64,000 nt of DNA from Fidelibacterota bacterium (lineage in GTDB: Bacteria; Pseudomonadota; Alphaproteobacteria; Rhodospirillales; Rhodospirillaceae): the NCBI GenBank assembly GCA_947476275.1, contig CANJPQ010000003.1:1-64000 (forward strand). Reading direction: 5' to 3'. Numbering within the stretch: position 1 is the stretch's first letter; each line of letters opens with the position of its first letter. Below are positions 58,696 through 64,000 of this stretch, piece after piece. The notes beneath the pieces were generated by a model, which saw only the letters and a list, made by a program, of their open reading frames with translations, did not search any database and was not told the DNA's origin. Position numbers and translations under genes: made by a program.

Positions 58696-60084
58696 TTATG
58701 TCCGTTCGGTCCATGCCAAGGCTCGCTGAACCGATGCACGGAATGCGGGCCGCCCTAAGAAGATGAGCAGGCAGCTCAGTCCCCCGGAGACGACGTAAAC
58801 CACACCCAGGCTGTACTTAATGCCGGTCGCCTCAGGGAAAACCTTGTCGTTCAGCAGGCCGACGAAATAGGCGCCCGCGCTCAGAGAAATGAGCCCGCTG
58901 AGGAGCGTGTAGACGGCCACCAGCTTCCCGCGCAGCTCGTTGGGCGTGATCTGGCTGACGCCCATCAACGCCGCAGAGGTGGACCAGTTCGAGGTGAAGC
59001 TCAGTGAGAGGTAGAAAACGATGACCAATGTGAGATTTGGAACAAGGTAGGCGGTGGCGCCGAGAAAGATCGACGAGGCGCCGTGGATCATGCAGGCAAT
59101 CATGGGCGCGTCGGCACGACCTTTGCCGATGAGCCATGCCATCATCCAGCCGACCGAAAACGCACTCGTGGCGCCGATCAGGGAGGAGAGCAGCAGAAAG
59201 TTGCTGGTTTCTTCCGGCGTCCATCCGTGAACTCGGATGAAGAAGGTCGGCGCCCAATTGATCTGGGCGTAGATGCAAAGCACGTTGAGGCAAGTGCTGG
59301 TCAGGAGCGTGCCGTAGGGCACCCAGTTAAGCTTCACGTGGTTCCACATCGGCAGCAAGGAGAGGTCTTTGATGTTGCTGGACTCACGCCGTTCAGGCTC
59401 GCGCACCGTGAAGAACAGGATGGCCGTGACGAGGATGCCGGGCACGCCCGCCACCAGGAACGAGATCTGCCAGTTCGCCAGTGCGTCGATGAAGGGAGGC
59501 GAGAAGGTTCGCACGACGTCCGCAATGCCATTTGCGCGCCCGCCGACTTGATAGCCCATTGCCGTGCCCAACGTGCCGCCGAGAAGGAATAGGCCATAGG
59601 CTTTCGCGCGGGACTTCGGCGGCATGAAGTCGGCGATCAAAGAACTCGAGACCGGCAGGGCGCAGGCTTCGCCCAGGCCGACGAACACGCGGCTGATGAA
59701 CAGCATCATGAAACTGTCGGCGAAGCCGCAAACGATAGTGCCGACGCTCCAGATGAAGATACCGCCCGCCAGCAAGGCGCGGCGGTCTGTGCGGTCGGTG
59801 ATGACGCCGACGATCAAACCGAACGTGGTGTAGCAGATCGCGAAGGCCAACCCCTGCAGGAGGCCGATCTGTGAGTCCGTGAGGTGGAGGTCCGCCTTCA
59901 TCGGCGCGACGATCAGGCCGATGATCGATCGGTCCAGGATCGCGAACGAATACGCCACGATCAGGACCGCCATCACGTACCAGGCATACGCCGGCTTCGG
60001 CCACGGGCGCGGGGCGGGAGCCGCGGCGGCGGCGCTTTCTTCTGCGACTGTGCTCACTTCATCACCACGAGACCGTTTCCCCAT
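58696..60084 (-). CDS. MFS transporter (spinster-like)
   Basis: A 462-residue membrane transporter with 12 hydrophobic segments. The start at ATG 60084 overlaps the SDR gene by 23 bp; GTG 60057, just after the SDR stop, is a good alternative. The first helix AYAWYVMAVLIVAYSFAILD RSIIG-type segment, GLIVGVITDRTDRRALL and ISRVFVGLGEACALPVSSSL place it in the spinster-type group, which often carries small organic acids or lipophilic compounds. It is probably co-transcribed with the SDR before it and the methyltransferase after it (40-bp gap). Confidence 0.9.
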   Translation of the reverse strand: MGKRSRGDEVSTVAEESAAAAAPAPRPWPKPAYAWYVMAVLIVAYSFAILDRSIIGLIVAPMKADLHLTDSQIGLLQGLAFAICYTTFGLIVGVITDRTDRRALLAGGIFIWSVGTIVCGFADSFMMLFISRVFVGLGEACALPVSSSLIADFMPPKSRAKAYGLFLLGGTLGTAMGYQVGGRANGIADVVRTFSPPFIDALANWQISFLVAGVPGILVTAILFFTVREPERRESSNIKDLSLLPMWNHVKLNWVPYGTLLTSTCLNVLCIYAQINWAPTFFIRVHGWTPEETSNFLLLSSLIGATSAFSVGWMMAWLIGKGRADAPMIACMIHGASSIFLGATAYLVPNLTLVIVFYLSLSFTSNWSTSAALMGVSQITPNELRGKLVAVYTLLSGLISLSAGAYFVGLLNDKVFPEATGIKYSLGVVYVVSGGLSCLLIFLGRPAFRASVQRALAWTERT

Positions 60085-60763
60085 TGTAGAGCCAGAATCG
60101 GCCCGTCGTCTCCAACGTCAGTCCTTCGATCACCCTGCGCACACCGGCGATGCTCTCGGCCGGTTCCAAAGGTGCGGTAGCGCCGCCCATGCGCGTTTTG
60201 ACCCAGCCCGGGCAGAAGCTGGCGGTGACGATGCTGCGTGGCTTAAGGTCGAACGAGAGATTGCGCATCACCATGTTCACGGCGGCCTTGCTGGTCTTGT
60301 AGGCGTAGACCCCACCTTGGGTTTTCGCAATGGAGCCCTCGGTGGAGCTGATGGTCACGATTTTCTTCTGGGTACTCGCGCCAACGTGATCGACAAACGC
60401 TTCCGCCATCTTCATCGGTGCGAAGGTGTTGATGCGAATCACCTCCTGCCAGATGCCGTAGTCGATGTGTCCGAACACCTGCGCCGGATTGTTGTCCGCC
60501 TTCGGTTTTGGCCCGAAAAATCCGGCGTTGTTGAGTAAGACGTCGATCGCAGTTCCGCTCAAATTGATCGCCAATTGCCCGATGGCGTCGAAGTCGCCGA
60601 CGTCCAGGTCGTGAATCTCAATATCGCCGCTGAGGGCCCTGAGGTCCGGGGCATCCTTGCCGGCCCGGCAGCAGGCCAGCACCCGCCACCCATCTCTTGC
60701 GTACTGGCGTGTGAACTCCAGCCCGAGGCCGCGGTTAGCACCGGTAATGAGTACAGTCGGCAT
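60062..60763 (-). CDS. Short-chain dehydrogenase/reductase (C-factor-like)
   Basis: A 233-residue SDR. The NAD(P) site is VLITGANRGLGLEF, followed by NNAGFFGPKPKA, the catalytic Ser in IVTISSTEGSI and the Tyr-Lys pair in YAYKTSKAAVNMV. The length and the start PTVLITGANRGLGLEFTRQY resemble C-factor/CsgA-type SDRs. It is the first gene of the minus-strand run to 57469. The substrate is unknown. Confidence 0.92.
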   Translation of the reverse strand: MPTVLITGANRGLGLEFTRQYARDGWRVLACCRAGKDAPDLRALSGDIEIHDLDVGDFDAIGQLAINLSGTAIDVLLNNAGFFGPKPKADNNPAQVFGHIDYGIWQEVIRINTFAPMKMAEAFVDHVGASTQKKIVTISSTEGSIAKTQGGVYAYKTSKAAVNMVMRNLSFDLKPRSIVTASFCPGWVKTRMGGATAPLEPAESIAGVRRVIEGLTLETTGRFWLYNGETVSW

Positions 60764-60831
60764 CGGGATTTCGGCCCTTTCCCCCCAGGGGGTTGAACCT
60801 TACCCTGCCGTTTCCGACGATGGGAGAAAAG

Positions 60832-61872
60832 ATGACGCACGTAAACCGGCAATGGCGTTTGGCACGGCATCTGGCGTCGGGGGAAGTCCCGAGCCGGGAC
60901 GTGTTCACCTTCGGTGAGGGGCCTATGCCCGAGGCAGGACCTGGCCAGGTACTCGTGCGGACGCTTGTTATTGGCACTTCTCCGGCTCAACGGAGCTACA
61001 TCTCGCTGGATCGCAGCATGCATACAAAGTTGCAGGTGGGCGACGTCATGCGGGGGCGCTCCGTGGCGGAGGTGATCGCCTCGCGCCATGACGCATTCGC
61101 GGTGGGTGAAATCGTGAGTGCTTCGACCGGCTGGCAGGAGTTCGCGGCGTTGACGCCGAATCCGATCGCTGGCGGTATCTTCGATATCTTGAAGATCCAT
61201 ACGCCGGTGAAACCGTACTCGCTTCACAATGGCATTCTCGGCGGCACCGGTGCGACAGCCTATTTCGGCCTTCTGGATGTCGGCGCGCTTAAAGCCGGCG
61301 ACGTGCTGGTCGTGTCCGCCGCCGCGGGCGGCGTTGGCGCCGTGGCAGGTCAGATCGGCAAGGTGCTCGGCGCACGCGTGATCGGCATCGCCGGTACGCC
61401 GGAGAAATGCGCCTGGGTGACCGGGACGCTCGGCTTCGACGCCTGCATCAACTACCGCACCGACAACGTCGACCAGCGACTGACGGAGCTGTGTCCTGAC
61501 GGATTGAACGTGTATTTCGACAACGTCGGCGGCGAGATCCTCGACACTTGCCTCAACCACATGGCGCTGAATGCGCGCATCGTTATCTGCGGTTTCATCT
61601 CGACCGATCACGCGGCGACGCCGCATCCGGGGCCGAAGAACTACACCAACCTGCTGCGCCGGCGCGCGCGCATGCAAGGGTTCTTCGTGTTCGATTATGC
61701 CCCGCGTTGGGGTGAGGCCGAGGATAAGATCCGCGAGTGGTATCAGGCCGGACGCATCAATCCGGCCGAGGACGTCGACCAAGGGCTCGAGAAGATGCCC
61801 GACACGTTGCAGAGCCTCTTCACCGGCGCCAACCGCGGGATCAAAGTCTGCCGCGTGGGGGATGACCCCTAA
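60832..61872 (+). CDS. NADP-dependent MDR reductase (leukotriene B4 dehydrogenase/CurA type)
   Basis: A 346-residue zinc-free medium-chain reductase. ATG 60832 follows GGGAGAAAAG. The family start NRQWRLARHLASGEVPSRDV is clear, with GGTGATAYFGLLDVGALKAG and the nucleotide site VSAAAGGVGAVAGQIGKVLG, then FDNVGGEILDTCLNHM and RARMQGFFVFDYA. Such enzymes reduce alpha,beta-enones at the C=C bond with NADPH. It is divergent from the SDR and could be regulated from the same 68-bp gap. Its stop overlaps that of the convergent gene. Confidence 0.93.
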   Translation: MTHVNRQWRLARHLASGEVPSRDVFTFGEGPMPEAGPGQVLVRTLVIGTSPAQRSYISLDRSMHTKLQVGDVMRGRSVAEVIASRHDAFAVGEIVSASTGWQEFAALTPNPIAGGIFDILKIHTPVKPYSLHNGILGGTGATAYFGLLDVGALKAGDVLVVSAAAGGVGAVAGQIGKVLGARVIGIAGTPEKCAWVTGTLGFDACINYRTDNVDQRLTELCPDGLNVYFDNVGGEILDTCLNHMALNARIVICGFISTDHAATPHPGPKNYTNLLRRRARMQGFFVFDYAPRWGEAEDKIREWYQAGRINPAEDVDQGLEKMPDTLQSLFTGANRGIKVCRVGDDP

Positions 61873-63353
61873 TCGACCGTAATGCTCTCGTAGTTAATTC
61901 GGCTGCGCTGCGGATCGTAGTTGCGGACGCGCTTGCTGACCGCGTCCAGCACCGGCAATTCATATAGGAACAACGCTGTCGCTTGGTCGTGGTAGTAGCG
62001 CATCAGGTCCTTGATCATGGCTTCGCGCTTGGCCGTATCGAACTCCGCAAGGGCGGCCTGCAATTTCGCGGTCGATGTTTTCTCGCAGTACCATGGCTTC
62101 GCCCATAGGCAGGTATGCAGCCGCAATGTGCGCAAGGGATCGAAGGTCGGGATCGCGCCCCAGATCTGGCTGAAAGAATCGCCACGCCATTCGCCGGCAT
62201 TCACGATCTTCATCATCTGCGGCAAGGGAATCGGCGTCAGAGTCATCTTCACGCCGACCGCTGCGAGATCGTTGGCGATCATTTGGTAGGCCGCCGCGTC
62301 GTTGGCATTTTGCGAGATGATGATTTCCGTATTGAGCGTGAAGCCCTTCTCGAAGCCGGCTTCCTTCAGTAGCGCGCGGGCCTTGGCCGGGTCGTATGGA
62401 TACGGCTTCAACGTGTCGTCGTAACCGAACAGGCCGTGCACCGCGCCCTGACTGGCCGGAATCGTGAGATCGTGCAGCAGGATCTTCGTGATCGCTTCTT
62501 TGTTGACGGCATAGTTGAGCGCTTGTCGTACACGGAGATCGTCCGCCGGTTTGCCTTCGCCGATGATGAAGACGATGGACATGACATCCATCGGGGCGCG
62601 GCGATGCAGGCGTCCGCCAACCGCTTCGATCTGCGGCTGCTCGTCCGGACCCATGCCCATGACAGCGTCGATACGGCCTGTCACGAACGCATTCGTCCGG
62701 GGCGTCAGGTCCGGGAGATTGAGCAACTCAAGGCGCGCGAGCTTCGGCGGTCGCCAGGCTCTGGGATTGGCGACATAACTGATGCGCGTCGGCCCCCAAC
62801 TCTCAAGCATGAATGAGCCGGTCCCGATGGGCTGTTTGGCAAAGCCGTCCGGGCCTAGGGATTGCCATTGCTGCGGTTCGACGATGTAGAGCGCAGAAAG
62901 CTCTCGTGGCAAAATCGCATTGGGCGTCTTGGTGGAGATTTCCACGGTCAGCGGATCGATCACCTTCACGCCGCTGATGGAATCGATCGAGCGCGCGACG
63001 ACGGAGGTCCGTCCGTCTGGCGTCAGTAGCCAGGCGATGTTGGCGGCCACGGCCGCTGCGTCCATGGGCGTGCCGTTGGAGAACTGGACGTTGGGTCGCA
63101 GTTTGACGACCCAGGTGAGGGGCGTGGGCGCGCCCCAGGACACCGCCAATTCTGGCATCAGTTCGCTTTTTTCGGAAAAGGCGGTCAGCGCCTCCAGCAT
63201 CGGCGACCATGTGTAGGCGCCAATGGCACTGACGGATTTGCGCGGGTCCGCGCCCGCGGGCGGAAAGGCGACAAGACCGACGCGCAATGTCCCCTCTGCG
63301 GCCGTGGCTGCGGCCGTGAGCATCATGAGGGCGATGGTGAGCAAGCGCATCAT
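61869..63353 (-). CDS. Periplasmic family-5 solute-binding protein (ABC transporter)
   Basis: A 494-residue SBP_bac_5 protein with signal MMRLLTIALMMLTAAATAAEG. Family motifs are TWVVKLRPNVQFSNGTPMDA, the IGTGSFMLESWGP segment, RVRQALNYAVNKEAI and YPYDPAKARALLKEAGF. It would capture peptides, nickel or other small solutes for an ABC importer, whose membrane and ATPase genes are not seen; they may follow the second binding protein beyond the window. It is divergent from that protein with only 35 bp between starts. Confidence 0.93.
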   Translation of the reverse strand: MMRLLTIALMMLTAAATAAEGTLRVGLVAFPPAGADPRKSVSAIGAYTWSPMLEALTAFSEKSELMPELAVSWGAPTPLTWVVKLRPNVQFSNGTPMDAAAVAANIAWLLTPDGRTSVVARSIDSISGVKVIDPLTVEISTKTPNAILPRELSALYIVEPQQWQSLGPDGFAKQPIGTGSFMLESWGPTRISYVANPRAWRPPKLARLELLNLPDLTPRTNAFVTGRIDAVMGMGPDEQPQIEAVGGRLHRRAPMDVMSIVFIIGEGKPADDLRVRQALNYAVNKEAITKILLHDLTIPASQGAVHGLFGYDDTLKPYPYDPAKARALLKEAGFEKGFTLNTEIIISQNANDAAAYQMIANDLAAVGVKMTLTPIPLPQMMKIVNAGEWRGDSFSQIWGAIPTFDPLRTLRLHTCLWAKPWYCEKTSTAKLQAALAEFDTAKREAMIKDLMRYYHDQATALFLYELPVLDAVSKRVRNYDPQRSRINYESITVD

Positions 63354-63388
63354 TGGCGCTATTCTATCTGGCGCGGTAGGATCGGTGA

Positions 63389-64000
63389 ATGTACTTCAAG
63401 CGCATCCTTTTCATCGCGTGGTCTTTTCTGACGGCGGCGCCGGCCTGGGCGGACGCGGATACCCTGACGGTCGCCGTGGTGGGGCTGCCACGGGCGATGG
63501 GCCATCCCTACGCCCTGTCCAATCTGCCGACGATCTACACCTTCACCGCGATTTTCGACGCGTTGACGTTCGTAGATGGGAAGGGCGAGGTGAAGCCTTG
63601 GCTTGCAACCGCCTGGAAGCAGACCGGCGACACGACGTGGGAATTCGATCTGCGACCCAACGTTGTCTTCTCCAATGGCGAGAAGTTCACCGCGGATGCG
63701 GTGGTGAGCGCGGTGACATATCTGCAAACGCCTGCGGCGGTCGCGGATACCATCAAGCAAGAGCTTTCCGCCTTAAAGGCGGCGCGCGCATTGGGTCCGT
63801 TGAAAGTTGAAATCACGACGAACGCGCCCGATCCGATGCTGGCACGCGAGGTGTCGGCCCTGCGAATGGCCGCGCCGGAGGCATGGCAGCGGCTCGGGCC
63901 GCAGGAGTTCGCCAAGAACCCAGTCGGCACGGGGCCTTTCAAGGTTGAGAACTGGGCCGCCTCGCGCATCAGTTTGACGGCGTTTAAGCAGTCCTGGCGT
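63389..64000 (+). CDS. Periplasmic family-5 solute-binding protein, 3' truncated by window edge
   Basis: The frame from ATG 63389 runs off the window, giving 204 residues. The signal is MYFKRILFIAWSFLTAAPAW with cleavage near AWADAD. The mature part matches SBP_bac_5: TYTFTAIFDALTFVDGKG-type N-lobe start, EFDLRPNVVFSNGEKFTADA, and NPVGTGPFKVENW. It is similar to the divergent protein at 61869. A permease operon may follow downstream. Confidence 0.85.
   Translation, partial: MYFKRILFIAWSFLTAAPAWADADTLTVAVVGLPRAMGHPYALSNLPTIYTFTAIFDALTFVDGKGEVKPWLATAWKQTGDTTWEFDLRPNVVFSNGEKFTADAVVSAVTYLQTPAAVADTIKQELSALKAARALGPLKVEITTNAPDPMLAREVSALRMAAPEAWQRLGPQEFAKNPVGTGPFKVENWAASRISLTAFKQSWR

Overview
The window is GC-rich DNA from a Gram-negative bacterium, most likely an alphaproteobacterium related to the sphingomonad, caulobacter or Rhizomicrobium-like groups (inference). 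The signs are three large TonB-dependent outer-membrane receptors, many Tat and lipoprotein signals, a Flp-type pilin, short leaders with GGAG-type ribosome sites, and an intergenic palindromic repeat (15521-15640) of the kind scattered in alphaproteobacterial genomes. I see no rRNA, tRNA, CRISPR array, transposase or phage gene.

Region 1 (1-32 kb) is an accessory catabolic or modification island of unknown substrate. It holds a truncated SMP-30-like protein, two convergent TonB receptors, a coupled pair of small cupin-like proteins, a PhyH dioxygenase and a CHRD protein. A tight five-gene operon (9009-15493) follows: unknown exported protein, DUF1592/1588/1585 haem-motif lipoprotein, DUF1552 protein, three-repeat Yx(FWY)xxD protein, nitrilase-like protein. 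After it come tandem exported glyoxalase-fold proteins, a second nitrilase-like protein, two alpha/beta hydrolases with His at the nucleophile position, an exported SAM methyltransferase with a 116-residue partner, a cytochrome c, and two flavoproteins. Four IclR regulators are interspersed. Most of the enzymes carry Tat or Sec signals, so the island looks like a pathway run largely in the periplasm. That is the best candidate here for an undescribed system.

Region 2 (34.7-47.3 kb) is a pectin/oligogalacturonate utilisation locus: a LacI regulator, kduI, kduD, a TonB receptor, kdgK, an exported type-B carboxylesterase, an exported PL1-type pectate lyase, a FAH/hydratase-family enzyme, an ExuT-like transporter and a KDPG aldolase. 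Exported lyase and esterase would cut pectin, the receptor would import fragments, and KduI, KduD, KdgK and Eda would yield pyruvate and glyceraldehyde-3-phosphate. The exact 10-mer TGACACCGGT occurs four times, each in an intergenic control region of this locus, and is very probably the LacI operator.

Region 3 (47.3-64 kb) is mixed: a lone Flp pilin, a MmgE/PrpD protein beside an arylmalonate-decarboxylase/maleate-isomerase-like protein, a 1122-residue M1-M28-PDZ peptidase fusion, a broken FemAB-like gene, a SnoaL-like protein, a SUMF1-fold lipoprotein, two more methyltransferases of the same family as the exported one, an MFS transporter, an SDR, a zinc-independent MDR reductase, and two divergent family-5 solute-binding proteins, the last cut by the window end. 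Many genes meet with overlapping stop codons or ATGA couplings, so the genome is compact; two decayed genes (19527-19910, 53833-54531) show recent loss.
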